Source: an uncultured Oscillospiraceae bacterium
GTDB taxonomy: Bacteria > Bacillota > Clostridia > Oscillospirales > Oscillospiraceae
Direction of reading: 5' to 3'
Length of the DNA stretch: 64,000 bases
NCBI GenBank assembly: GCA_944385445.1
Contig: CALWXF010000001.1
Span: 186,001 to 250,000, forward strand
A program made the translations under genes and the position numbers. This document shows positions 35,742-43,592 of the stretch, piece after piece. Within the stretch, counting starts at the first letter, position 1, and each line of letters begins with the position of its first letter. The notes below the pieces were generated by a model, which saw only the letters and a list, made by a program, of their open reading frames with translations, was not told the DNA's origin and made no database searches.

Positions 35742-38700
35742 GTGAAACGATTCAAACGGGCATTGCCCATTCTGCTGTCCGCCGCAATGGCTGCCAGCAT
35801 GCTGCTTCCCGCCGCTGCCGCCAATCAGGGCAGTGGGGAGACCACCACAACCGCCACTGAGGGCTCTTACGACAAGTCCATCGTCATGGTGGACGCTGGC
35901 CGTAAGTATTTCTCTGTGGACAGCCTGAAGTCCATCATCGACAGCGCTTCTTCCGCTGGCATGCACTATGTGATGCTGGGTCTGGGCAACGACGGTATGC
36001 GCTTCCTGCTGGACGACATGACCCTGACCGTGGGCGGCACCACCTACACTGACAAGCAGGTCTCCGACGCCATCCACGCTGGCAACGAGGCTTACAGCGA
36101 CTTTGAGGTGGACGAGCTCACCGAGGACGAGATGAACGAGATCCTGTCCTACGCCGCCACTAAGGGCGTGGAGATCGTGCCTCTGATCAACACCCCCGGC
36201 CACATGGACGCCATTCTGGACACCGCCGAGGCCCTCACTGGCGTGGACTGCGCCTATGGCACCTCTCAGCGCACCATTGACATCACCAACGAGACCGCCA
36301 CCAGCTTTACCAAGGCGTTCCTCCAGAAGTACATCACCTACTTCGCCGGCAAGGGCTGCACCCTGTTCAACATGGGTGTGGACGAGTACGCCAACGATAC
36401 CGGCAGCATGGGCTTCCCCAAGCTGGTGGCCAATGGCCAGTACGACGACTTTATCAAGTACGTCAATGAGGTGTCCGCCATGGTCAAGGAGGCTGGCATG
36501 ACTCCCATGGCCTTCAACGACGGCATCTACTACAAGAACACCACCGATCAGGGCACCTTCGACCAGGACATCATCATCTGCTACTGGTCCTCCGGTTGGT
36601 GGGGCTATGACGTGGCCAAGCCCGCCTTCCTGGAGGAGATGGGCCACCAGCTGGTGAACACCCACGGCGACTGGTACTGGATCGTGGGCGGCAACAAGTG
36701 CACCGCCGACAAGGCTGGCCAGTTTGACATCAACAACTTCATGGGCGGCACCATCGAGGACCCCGTGGGCGCCATGTTCTGCATCTGGAGCGACGTGCCC
36801 CAGGCTCAGACCGATGCCAGCGTGGCAGAAGAGGTGGCTGAGGTCATCACCGCCTTCGGCTCCACTCTGCCTGAGACTCCCGAGCGCCATGTCCACAACC
36901 AGTCCACCCTCAACGAGTATGACAAGTCCTTTGTCATGGTGGACGCTGGCCGGAAGTACTTCTCTGTGGACAGCCTGAAGTCCATCATCGACAGCGCTTC
37001 TTCCGCTGGCATGCACTATGTGATGCTGGGTCTGGGCAACGACGGTATGCGCTTCCTGCTGGACGACATGACCCTGACCGTGGGCGGCACCACCTACACT
37101 GACAAGCAGGTCTCCGACGCCATCCACGCTGGCAACGAGGCTTACAGCGACTTTGAGGTGGACGAGCTCACCGAGGACGAGATGAACGAGATCCTGTCCT
37201 ACGCCGCCACTAAGGGCGTGGAGATCGTGCCTCTGATCAACACCCCCGGCCACATGGACGCCATTCTGGACACCGCCGAGGCCCTCACTGGCGTGGACTG
37301 CGCCTATGGCACCTCTCAGCGCACCATTGACATCACCAACGAGACCGCCACCAGCTTCACCAAGGCTCTGCTGCAGAAGTACATCACCTACTTCTCCAGC
37401 AAGGGCTGCACCCTGTTCAACATGGGCTGTGACGAGTTTGCCAACGACAACCCCAACGGCATGGGCTTCAACCACCTGGTGGACAACGGCGAGTACGGCT
37501 ACTTTGTGGAGTACGTCAATGAAGTGTCTGCCATGGTCAAGGAGGCTGGCATGACTCCCATGGCCTTCAACGACGGCATCTACTACGACAGCACCACCCG
37601 CTTCGGCACCTTCGACCAGGACATTATCATCTGCTATTGGTCCTCCGGTTGGTGGGGCTATGACGTGGCCAAGCCCGCTTTCCTGGCTGAGCAGGGCCAC
37701 CAGCTGGTGAACACCCACGGCGACTGGTACTGGATCGTGGGCGGCAGCAAGTGCACCGCCGAGAAGGCCAGCCAGTTCAACATCAACAACTTCATGGGCG
37801 GCACCATCGAGGACCCCGTGGGTGCCATGTTCTGCATCTGGAGTGACGTGCCCCAGGCTGAGACTGACGAGAGCGTAGCTGAGCAGGTGGCCGACGTCAT
37901 CGCCGCCTTTGGCTCCACTCTGCCCGAGACGGCCCAGCGCAACGTCCACCCCATCATTGCCGGCAACAAGTACCTGCTGGAGAAGACCTATGAATATGCT
38001 CTGACCCTCTCCACTGAGGGCGTTGTTGACACTGCCAAGGAGGCCTTTGAGACCGCTCTGGCCAATGCTAAGGTGGTCCTGGACAACGAAAAGGCAACCC
38101 AGGACGAGATCAACGCCGCTTGGGATGCCCTGCTGGAGGGCATCTGGGGCCTGGGCCTCACCCGTGGCGACAAGACCATGCTGGAGCAGCTGATCGCTAA
38201 GGCGGACAGCATGGTGGCCGACCAGGACAAGTATGTTCAGGACAACTGGCAGACCCTGGTGGACGCTCTGGCCGCTGCCAAGGAAGTGGCCGCTGACGGC
38301 GATGCCATGGACGAGGACATCCAGCCCGCCGCTGAGGCTCTGCTCAATGCCATCCTGGCCCAGCGCTTCAAGGCTGACAAGTCCATCCTGGAAGACCTGA
38401 TTGCTCAGGCCGAGAACATGGATACCACTGGGGCCAGCGAGGCCGCCGTGGCTACCTTCCGCACCGCTCTGGCCAATGCTCAGGCTGTGATGGCCGACGA
38501 GACCCTCTCCGAGGACGACCAGGCCACTGTGGACGCCGCTGTGGCTGCCCTCACTGACGCCATGAACGGCCTCACCGCCGGTGGCGCTCCCGAGACCACC
38601 GACAAGCCCGAGGCTACCGATCAGCCTCAGACCACTGACAAGCCCCAGACCACCGAGAAGCCCGAGAACAACGTGCCTCAGACTGGCGACTCCGCCCAGC

Positions 38701-38783
38701 TGACCGTGTATGTGGTGGCTCTGGCTGCCGCCGTGTGCCTGCTGTCTGGTGCCACTGTTGTGGCCCGCAAGAACCGCGGCTAA
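35742..38783 (+). CDS. Wall-anchored protein with two GH20 domains and FIVAR repeats
   Basis: This 1013-residue surface protein has a signal peptide (about 1-28) and two tandem GH20 hexosaminidase-like domains (about 44-380 and 394-735). The adjacent Asp-Glu pair expected for GH20 catalysis is in NMGVDEYAND (about 214-215) and NMGCDEFAND (about 564-565). Both domains also have INTPGHMDAI and CYWSSGWWG. Three helical FIVAR-type repeats follow (about 755-945), then a Thr/Pro/Lys linker, a sortase-type motif VPQTGD, a membrane helix and a basic tail. Start is GTG with AAGGAGG 8 bases before. Inference: it trims N-acetylhexosamines from host mucin or milk-type glycans. The domains share about 420 bp of nearly identical DNA. 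Confidence 0.88.
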   Translation: MKRFKRALPILLSAAMAASMLLPAAAANQGSGETTTTATEGSYDKSIVMVDAGRKYFSVDSLKSIIDSASSAGMHYVMLGLGNDGMRFLLDDMTLTVGGTTYTDKQVSDAIHAGNEAYSDFEVDELTEDEMNEILSYAATKGVEIVPLINTPGHMDAILDTAEALTGVDCAYGTSQRTIDITNETATSFTKAFLQKYITYFAGKGCTLFNMGVDEYANDTGSMGFPKLVANGQYDDFIKYVNEVSAMVKEAGMTPMAFNDGIYYKNTTDQGTFDQDIIICYWSSGWWGYDVAKPAFLEEMGHQLVNTHGDWYWIVGGNKCTADKAGQFDINNFMGGTIEDPVGAMFCIWSDVPQAQTDASVAEEVAEVITAFGSTLPETPERHVHNQSTLNEYDKSFVMVDAGRKYFSVDSLKSIIDSASSAGMHYVMLGLGNDGMRFLLDDMTLTVGGTTYTDKQVSDAIHAGNEAYSDFEVDELTEDEMNEILSYAATKGVEIVPLINTPGHMDAILDTAEALTGVDCAYGTSQRTIDITNETATSFTKALLQKYITYFSSKGCTLFNMGCDEFANDNPNGMGFNHLVDNGEYGYFVEYVNEVSAMVKEAGMTPMAFNDGIYYDSTTRFGTFDQDIIICYWSSGWWGYDVAKPAFLAEQGHQLVNTHGDWYWIVGGSKCTAEKASQFNINNFMGGTIEDPVGAMFCIWSDVPQAETDESVAEQVADVIAAFGSTLPETAQRNVHPIIAGNKYLLEKTYEYALTLSTEGVVDTAKEAFETALANAKVVLDNEKATQDEINAAWDALLEGIWGLGLTRGDKTMLEQLIAKADSMVADQDKYVQDNWQTLVDALAAAKEVAADGDAMDEDIQPAAEALLNAILAQRFKADKSILEDLIAQAENMDTTGASEAAVATFRTALANAQAVMADETLSEDDQATVDAAVAALTDAMNGLTAGGAPETTDKPEATDQPQTTDKPQTTEKPENNVPQTGDSAQLTVYVVALAAAVCLLSGATVVARKNRG
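35889..37360 (+). repeat. Internal 1050-bp-period duplication in the GH20 gene
   Basis: DNA from about 35889-36310 recurs at 36939-37360 with only a few silent differences near its ends. Flanking parts of the two GH20 domains are clearly diverged. The offset is 1050 bp (350 codons). Confidence 0.9.
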
Positions 38784-38797
38784 TTTCCCAGTTTCAT

Positions 38798-38834
38798 AAA
38801 AAAGTACGGTCAGCGTCAGCTGACCGTACTTTTT
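38798..38834 (+). terminator. Terminator of the GH20 gene
   Basis: AAAAAAGTACGGTCAGC and its inverse GCTGACCGTACTTTTT, with a four-base loop, lie 15 bases after the stop codon. Confidence 0.9.
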
Positions 38835-38866
38835 ATGCCTTTTATAGAAATGAATGACGGGTGTCC

Positions 38867-39652
38867 TCAGAACTCCAGTGAGACCGCCTCAGCGATGCGG
38901 GCGCCGATGGGGCCGTTGTGGGCGAACATGTCGCTGGGCTGGGTGGGGATGAGGGGGTTGCCCTGGTAGTCCCGCACCTGGCCCCCGGCCTCTTCCACCA
39001 GCAGGATTCCGGCGGCGAAGTCCCAGGGCTTCAGGCCCCGTTCCAGATAGGCGTCCATCCGGCCACAGGCCACATAGGCCAGGTCCAGGGAGGCGGTGCC
39101 CATGCGGCGGATGTCAGCGCCCACCTCGAACAGGCGGCGGAACAGGGCGAAGTTTGTCTCAGCCAGCTGCTTTTGGTAGGGGCTGGTGCCGATGGCAATG
39201 AGGCTGTCCGCCAGCTCCTGCTGGTCGCTGACGTGGATGGGCTCGCCGTTGCGGAAGGCCCCCTGTCCCCGGACGGCGTGGAACATTTCTCCGGTGAAGG
39301 GGTTGTACACCACGCCCGCCATCACCCGGCCACCCTCCACCAGGGCCAGAGAGATGGCGCTCATGCCCATGTCGTGGATGAGGTTGCAGGTGCCATCCAC
39401 CGGGTCCAGGATCCACATGGGGGCGTTGGGGTCCAGATGGGCGTTGGACTGCTCCTCGCTCATGAACTGGATATGGGGCCACCGCTTGGGAAGTTCTTCC
39501 CCGAAAAAGCCTTGGACTGCCATGTCCACCTGGGTGACGTAGTCCGCCCGGCCCTTCTTGCGGATGTGGGTGGAGCCCTCCCGGTCGTAGAGCAGTTTGC
39601 CTGCCTGGCGGACCAGCTCCATGAGGGCCTGGATGTCAATGTCTGTGTGCAT
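38867..39652 (-). CDS. Inositol monophosphatase family protein
   Basis: The 261-residue metal-dependent phosphatase carries the family motifs: Glu in SEEQS, the metal-binding DPVDGTCNLIH (Asn-Leu-Ile-His where Asn-Phe-x-His is usual), and WDFAAGILLVEEAGG at the C-terminal metal site. Substrates of the family include inositol phosphates, fructose-1,6-bisphosphate and PAP; sequence alone does not decide. ATG 39652 follows GAGGAGACATTCCC. A TATACT -10 (39694-39699) with TTTACA upstream (39719-39724) may be its promoter, though the 19-base spacer is long. Confidence 0.9.
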   Translation of the reverse strand: MHTDIDIQALMELVRQAGKLLYDREGSTHIRKKGRADYVTQVDMAVQGFFGEELPKRWPHIQFMSEEQSNAHLDPNAPMWILDPVDGTCNLIHDMGMSAISLALVEGGRVMAGVVYNPFTGEMFHAVRGQGAFRNGEPIHVSDQQELADSLIAIGTSPYQKQLAETNFALFRRLFEVGADIRRMGTASLDLAYVACGRMDAYLERGLKPWDFAAGILLVEEAGGQVRDYQGNPLIPTQPSDMFAHNGPIGARIAEAVSLEF

Positions 39653-39745
39653 GGGAATGTCTCCTCTCGCAGTGGGGTGATTTTTGTGAGCACAGTATAC
39701 TCCCCCAGGCGGGGGGATGTAAAGCAGAAAGATTTCCACGAAACA

Positions 39746-39781
39746 AGCGTCCCATGTGGAAGCTTCTTCCCATGGGACGCT
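39746..39781 (-). terminator. Terminator of the DUF5131 gene at 39783-40604
   Basis: An 11-bp stem AGCGTCCCATG/CATGGGACGCT immediately follows the stop codon on the minus strand and is followed by TTGTTT. Confidence 0.7.
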
Positions 39782-39782
39782 G

Positions 39783-40604
39783 CTAGGACTGGCATCGACC
39801 GCACCAACGGCAGCCGTTGCAGGTCTCCCGCCGGGCACAGGCGGCGCACCGCTTTTGCAGGGGTACCTCTTGGGCTGGGGCGGGATATTGCAGCCCGGAG
39901 CGCAGGGCCTGTACATGCTGATAGGCTTTGCAGATGTGATACTCTTTCCCGTCTTTGACAAAGCGGTCTCCGGTTCCGAAAAAGGTGAAGGGGACCTGGT
40001 ATTGCCGGCACTGGTCATAGAGCTGCTTCACCCACTCGTAGTGCAGGGGCCTGGCTCCTTCGTAGTTTTCCCCGTCTGCAATCACATGCTCCAGTTGCCC
40101 AGTGGCCAGGTAGGGGGCCAAATCCACCGGACCTAGAAAGGGGGCTACCATGACGCCCTTGTGTTTGGCGGGAATGTCCAGGAGGATGGGGAGCCGCTCG
40201 TCGGCCCGCCGTTGGTTTTCTGCCGTGACATTCAGGGACACGTGCTCCCAGCCGTCCAGCCAGTCCCAGGGCAGACACTCCTGGATGCGGTGGGCCCGCT
40301 TGGTCAGAAGGAAGAAGTGGACGTCGGAGCGCTGGCGGATCATGTCCCACACCTCGTCCCGCCACGGGTCCGCCTCTTCCAGAAAAAAGTCGCTGGTCAT
40401 GCATACCCGGAGAGATTCTCCGCTCTTGATTTTATAGTTGCCCTGTCGGTCCTTTTTCAAGGGCAGGTTAAAGTTGGTTTTGACCTTGTAAATGTCGCCG
40501 CCAAAGCGGTCCCGCTGGCTGTCCTGGTAAAACATGTAGCAGTGGTCGCAGCCCTCGCTGAACTTGCGGCAGCCGTGCCAGGGGTTCCAGATATCCCGGC
40601 TCAT
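39783..40604 (-). CDS. Phage Gp37/Gp68-family (DUF5131) protein with Cys-rich tail
   Basis: The 273-residue protein belongs to the DUF5131 family named after phage Gp37/Gp68. The start MSRDIWNPWHGC is followed by KFSEGCDHCYMF, a Cys cluster resembling the radical SAM CxxC arrangement. Landmarks include VCMTSDFFLEEADPWRD, FFLLTKRAHRI and HVSLNVTAENQ. The C-terminus adds six Cys in about 20 residues (CAACARRETCNGCRWCGRC), perhaps a second metal site. Start 40604 is 10 bases after AAGGAGG; 40613 is possible. Biochemical role unknown. A relative lies at 43580-44269. Confidence 0.8.
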   Translation of the reverse strand: MSRDIWNPWHGCRKFSEGCDHCYMFYQDSQRDRFGGDIYKVKTNFNLPLKKDRQGNYKIKSGESLRVCMTSDFFLEEADPWRDEVWDMIRQRSDVHFFLLTKRAHRIQECLPWDWLDGWEHVSLNVTAENQRRADERLPILLDIPAKHKGVMVAPFLGPVDLAPYLATGQLEHVIADGENYEGARPLHYEWVKQLYDQCRQYQVPFTFFGTGDRFVKDGKEYHICKAYQHVQALRSGLQYPAPAQEVPLQKRCAACARRETCNGCRWCGRCQS

Positions 40605-40644
40605 GGTGGGCATTCCTCCTTCCTCCAGGGGTATGGGTAGATAC

Positions 40645-40673
40645 AGTATAAGTTTTGGATGGGAGAGCGTCAA
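40645..40673 (-). promoter_or_regulatory. Promoter of the DUF5131 gene
   Basis: On the minus strand TTGACG (40668-40673), 17 bases and TATACT (40645-40650) lie about 40 bases before the start codon. Confidence 0.7.
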
Positions 40674-40754
40674 GGAGGGGGAGAGCAAATACAGCGCCAT
40701 GTAAACATGTCTTATGGTATAATGAACACACAATATATCTATAAAGGTGATTTT

Positions 40755-40958
40755 ATGGCAATTAAAAGTGTGTCTATTCGCATTGAGGAAGAAATGCTGG
40801 AGAAGCTGGGCTTTGTGGCCGACTATGAGGGACGTTCGGTTAACAGTCACATCCTAGTGCTGATTCGGGAGAATATCAAAGCCTTTGAACAGGAGCATGG
40901 AGAAATTGACGGAACCATCCGACCGGATGTGAATGTGAAGCCAGGAAGGAAGAAGTAA
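40755..40958 (+). CDS. Small ribbon-helix-helix protein 1
   Basis: The 67-residue protein resembles Arc/CopG-type DNA-binding proteins: a short strand (IKSVSIRIEEEM), helix A (LEKLGFVADYEG) and helix B (SVNSHILVLIRENIKAF), followed by a basic tail ending PGRKK. An extended -10 TGGTATAAT (hexamer 40718-40723) precedes it. The ribosome site (AAAGGTGA) is modest. It is divergent from the DUF5131 gene, and a second ribbon-helix-helix gene follows. No toxin-like partner is adjacent. Confidence 0.75.
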   Translation: MAIKSVSIRIEEEMLEKLGFVADYEGRSVNSHILVLIRENIKAFEQEHGEIDGTIRPDVNVKPGRKK

Positions 40959-40961
40959 CAG

Positions 40962-40996
40962 ATGGACGCAAGATATCACCTTGCGTCCATTATACT
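40962..40996 (+). terminator. Hairpin after ribbon-helix-helix protein 1
   Basis: ATGGACGCAAG/CTTGCGTCCAT, 4 bases after the stop, followed by TATACTCT. The T-run is poor, so it may be a weak terminator. Confidence 0.5.
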
Positions 40997-41066
40997 CTGC
41001 ATTGCAAATGCAATGCAGACTTTCCAGAATTTATGAGATAGACTGATTGCAATACAAAAGTATTGC
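40997..41066 (+). promoter_or_regulatory. Two palindromes upstream of ribbon-helix-helix protein 2
   Basis: CTGCATTGCA-aa-TGCAATGCAG (40997-41018) and GCAATAC-aaaa-GTATTGC (41049-41066) share GCAAT/ATTGC half sites and stand directly before the gene at 41079. Small paired palindromes of this type are typical targets of ribbon-helix-helix repressors. Confidence 0.55.
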
Positions 41067-41078
41067 GAGGAAACATCT

Positions 41079-41276
41079 ATGGCCAGATTTGAGATACCGT
41101 CCACGCCGCCCACCGTCAACAAGACCATTCGCCTTCCCAGCGATGTCGTAGAAGAGGTGGAACAGGCAATTCAAGGTAAAAATTGTACGTTTTCTGCCTT
41201 TGTCATCGCTGCCGTCCGTACGGCCCTAGAGGATATCCACGAAGGTGAGGTACCAGGAGAGAATCGGCATCTATAG
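41079..41276 (+). CDS. Small ribbon-helix-helix protein 2
   Basis: The 65-residue protein has a strand VNKTIRLPSDVVEEVEQAI and a helix FSAFVIAAVRTALEDI, the pattern of Arc/MetJ-like DNA-binding proteins. It is preceded by GCGAGGAAAC as a weak ribosome site and by two palindromes that may be autoregulatory operators. It differs clearly from protein 1, so the pair is not a recent duplicate. Function and targets are unknown. Confidence 0.7.
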   Translation: MARFEIPSTPPTVNKTIRLPSDVVEEVEQAIQGKNCTFSAFVIAAVRTALEDIHEGEVPGENRHL

Positions 41277-41320
41277 TGGTTAATGTTTTTAAAAGACCTG
41301 TTGACCTCCATTTTTGTGGT

Positions 41321-41462
41321 GAGAAACTCCCTGATACCTCTAGTATTCTTGGGAAGAACTTCGGCCTGCGTGTACTGATGGTGGCTGTGATTCCCTACGG
41401 CGTGGCGGGGAGTGATCAACAGCTTTGACACCGCCGTCATGGCAGTCTTAGCTAGAAAGTAA
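41321..41462 (+). pseudogene. Frameshifted gene remnant
   Basis: One frame reads EKLPDTSSILGKNFGLRVLM and then VAVIPYGVAG before an early stop. The next frame continues as GVINSFDTAVMAVLARK and then a stop at 41460. Removing one G from the GGGG run near 41407 joins them into one coding tail, so this looks like the decayed end of a membrane-associated protein gene. I cannot name the family. The rest of the 41277-41598 gap shows no other coding signal and is AT-rich near its right end. Confidence 0.35.
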
Positions 41463-41598
41463 AACAGAAAAAGAACTATCACCTGCTTGATAATTGGTCC
41501 ATTATATCATGCATGAGCTAATTAAGCCGATAGGAAAAACAGCTGTTAAATTATACATAAAAATGATGTAAAAGATATTATGTGAGGGGGAAATGAAT

Positions 41599-42534
41599 AT
41601 GAAAAAGAAAGCAATCATGAAAAAAGCTATCTTGCTATTGTTGTTTGCTGGCGCCATGTTCCTGTTCGCCGGGTGCGGGGAAAAGACACCTGACGAAAAC
41701 TGGTTTATGGAGAATCTTCCGGAAGAGATTACAACATACACTATGAAGGACCAGAGTTATCAGTCAGAGGTTACATCACTGGAGATAGAAAAGCGAGTTA
41801 TAGACGAGGGATTTGACACTGCATACTGCAAGATTGTTCTGGACGATGAAAACTTAAGTCGCACACTGTATCTTATTCTCTCGGCAAGCTACTATGACCA
41901 GAGCTGGCATCTGTTTTCCTACCAGGAGTATCAGGAAGAGGAAGTCACCCCTTTAAAAGGCGTGTCTGAGTCGTTTCTCATGGATGAGCTCAGCGCATGC
42001 GGCTACACAGGCATCAGCAATTATAGGGAAGACTTAAGCGGTCTTTCCGAGAAGCACTGGAGCGCAGACTGTGATGTATCGCAGGAGTACACCTACTTGA
42101 CCCTGGGCGGCAGTCTGCACTTTGAGGCGGAATTTATAGATCATCAGATGGAAGATGCATTTCCACGTTCTTATGGATGGATTACCGGCACAGATGCAAG
42201 CGGCCTGACAAGAGACTGGAAAATCGACGGAAACTGGACGGGAGCGACGGATGACTACCGACTGGAGCTGTCCATCTCCTCCAACGGCGATGGTACATTT
42301 ACCTGGAACGGGAGATGCTTGTTTGACACTTCCGACGGCAGAGAGGAGGCCTATGAGGACGGCGGTGTCGTGGAGAACGGAATGGAATACGAGGAAAAGC
42401 TGAAGGATGTAGAAGACATGGGCTGGAGCTGGTCCTTCTGGTGCGGCTATCCATACTGCACTCTGACGCTGACCCCGGACGACGTGTACATTAGCATCTC
42501 TGGTGATACAGCAGAAGGCGTACAACGGCTGTAG
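41599..42534 (+). CDS. Putative lipoprotein of unknown function
   Basis: The 311-residue protein has a basic start (MKKKAIMKKAI), a hydrophobic stretch and a lipobox LFAGC, so it should be anchored outside the membrane. The mature part is acidic and rich in Tyr, Trp and Asp, without a family I recognise. ATG 41599 is 8 bases after GAGGGGG; an ATG six bases earlier is too close. Codon use is clearly less GC-rich than neighbouring core genes, which suggests transfer. It is followed by a strong terminator. Confidence 0.7.
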   Translation: MKKKAIMKKAILLLLFAGAMFLFAGCGEKTPDENWFMENLPEEITTYTMKDQSYQSEVTSLEIEKRVIDEGFDTAYCKIVLDDENLSRTLYLILSASYYDQSWHLFSYQEYQEEEVTPLKGVSESFLMDELSACGYTGISNYREDLSGLSEKHWSADCDVSQEYTYLTLGGSLHFEAEFIDHQMEDAFPRSYGWITGTDASGLTRDWKIDGNWTGATDDYRLELSISSNGDGTFTWNGRCLFDTSDGREEAYEDGGVVENGMEYEEKLKDVEDMGWSWSFWCGYPYCTLTLTPDDVYISISGDTAEGVQRL

Positions 42535-42567
42535 AGTCCGCCGAGCATTGAAATAAACTTGCGGTTA

Positions 42568-42609
42568 CCAAAATAAAAGCACCTGCCGAGGCAGGTGCTT
42601 TTATTTTGG
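42568..42609. terminator. Terminator of the lipoprotein gene
   Basis: A 20-bp stem with arms starting CCAAAATAAAAGCACCTGCC (42568-42587) and the inverse (42590-42609), with T-rich ends on both strands. A second hairpin with AACCCCCT/AGGGGGTT arms follows at about 42630-42655 and could end the convergent minus-strand operon. Confidence 0.9.
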
Positions 42610-42680
42610 CAAATGACCCTAATTGTGATACAAATGAACCCCCTTTGGGCGTCAGGGGGTTCACTTTGTGCCAAGGGGGT

Positions 42681-43592
42681 TCACCGATTCCTGAGGCCGG
42701 TGTTCTCCGAGCCGCGCACTTCCTCGTGATAAAAGTAATCCACGATGACCGGATGCCCCGGCTCTGCCCGGCCGTAGGGGAGTTCGTTGTCCACAAAGGG
42801 ACAATCATATTCTCTCGCAAGGTGCTCTGCCCGCTCCTCCAACTCCCGGAAATAGCCCCTGTCTCCTCTGGTATAGATGGCGTTGTACAGCGGCATGAGG
42901 TCAGGGTATTTCTCCTGAATATAGGCCAGGATGTCTTTTTTGAAGCCGCCCCGCAAATTCAGATTTTCCAGCCACACCAGGTCGCACTGGTCTTTCACCC
43001 GGTGGAAGATGGCCTCGAAATCCGTGATACCGGGAAAAACCGGAGCGATAAAGCACACGGTGCGGATGCCTGCATCATAGACCTGCTTCATGGCGTCCAA
43101 CCGCCGCTGGATGCTGACGGCATTGTCCATGTCATTTTTGAAACCCTCATCCAGCGTGTTAATCGACCAGGAAACAGTGACTTTTCCCATCTCTTTCAGC
43201 AAGTCGATGTCCCGCACCACCAAGTCGGATTTGGTACAGATCAGAATCTCCGCGCCGCTGCCTTTCAGCTGCTCCAACAGCCTGCGGGTATTGCCGAACT
43301 GCTCCTCCTGAGGCAGGTATCCGTCTGTCACCGAGCCGATGACTACACGCTGCCCGGCATACTTCCGGGGATTTTTAATGGCAGGCCAGTGTTTCACATC
43401 CAGAAAGGTGCCCCATGGTTCGGTATGCCCGGTAAATCGCTTCATAAACGAGGCGTAGCAGTACTTACAGCCGTGGGTGCAGCCTACATAGGGGTTCACC
43501 GAATAGCCGCCCACTGGAAGGGTGGATTTGGTCATGATGTTTTTCGTTTCCACATCCCGGATCAGGACACCGCTTTCCACTATTTCCGCCAT
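42681..43592 (-). CDS. Radical SAM protein, spore-photoproduct-lyase-like branch
   Basis: The 303-residue protein has the radical SAM cluster motif CTHGCKYCY (CxxxCxxC) near residue 38, followed by the TIM-barrel features ICTKSDLVVRDIDLL, VSWSINTLDEGF and VCFIAPVFPGITD. It resembles the small SPL/Rv2578c-type radical SAM proteins of unknown substrate rather than true spore photoproduct lyase. ATG 43592 follows TTGGAGG by 10 bases and lies inside the end of the DUF5131 gene upstream (13-base overlap). The two are therefore translated as a pair. Confidence 0.82.
   Translation of the reverse strand: MAEIVESGVLIRDVETKNIMTKSTLPVGGYSVNPYVGCTHGCKYCYASFMKRFTGHTEPWGTFLDVKHWPAIKNPRKYAGQRVVIGSVTDGYLPQEEQFGNTRRLLEQLKGSGAEILICTKSDLVVRDIDLLKEMGKVTVSWSINTLDEGFKNDMDNAVSIQRRLDAMKQVYDAGIRTVCFIAPVFPGITDFEAIFHRVKDQCDLVWLENLNLRGGFKKDILAYIQEKYPDLMPLYNAIYTRGDRGYFRELEERAEHLAREYDCPFVDNELPYGRAEPGHPVIVDYFYHEEVRGSENTGLRNR

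Noticed and set aside
35880..37400. A CRISPR-like or satellite repeat in the 36-37 kb region.
   Set aside because: There are only two units, each 1050 bp and in frame within one gene. It is a domain duplication. No short regularly spaced repeats were seen anywhere in the window.
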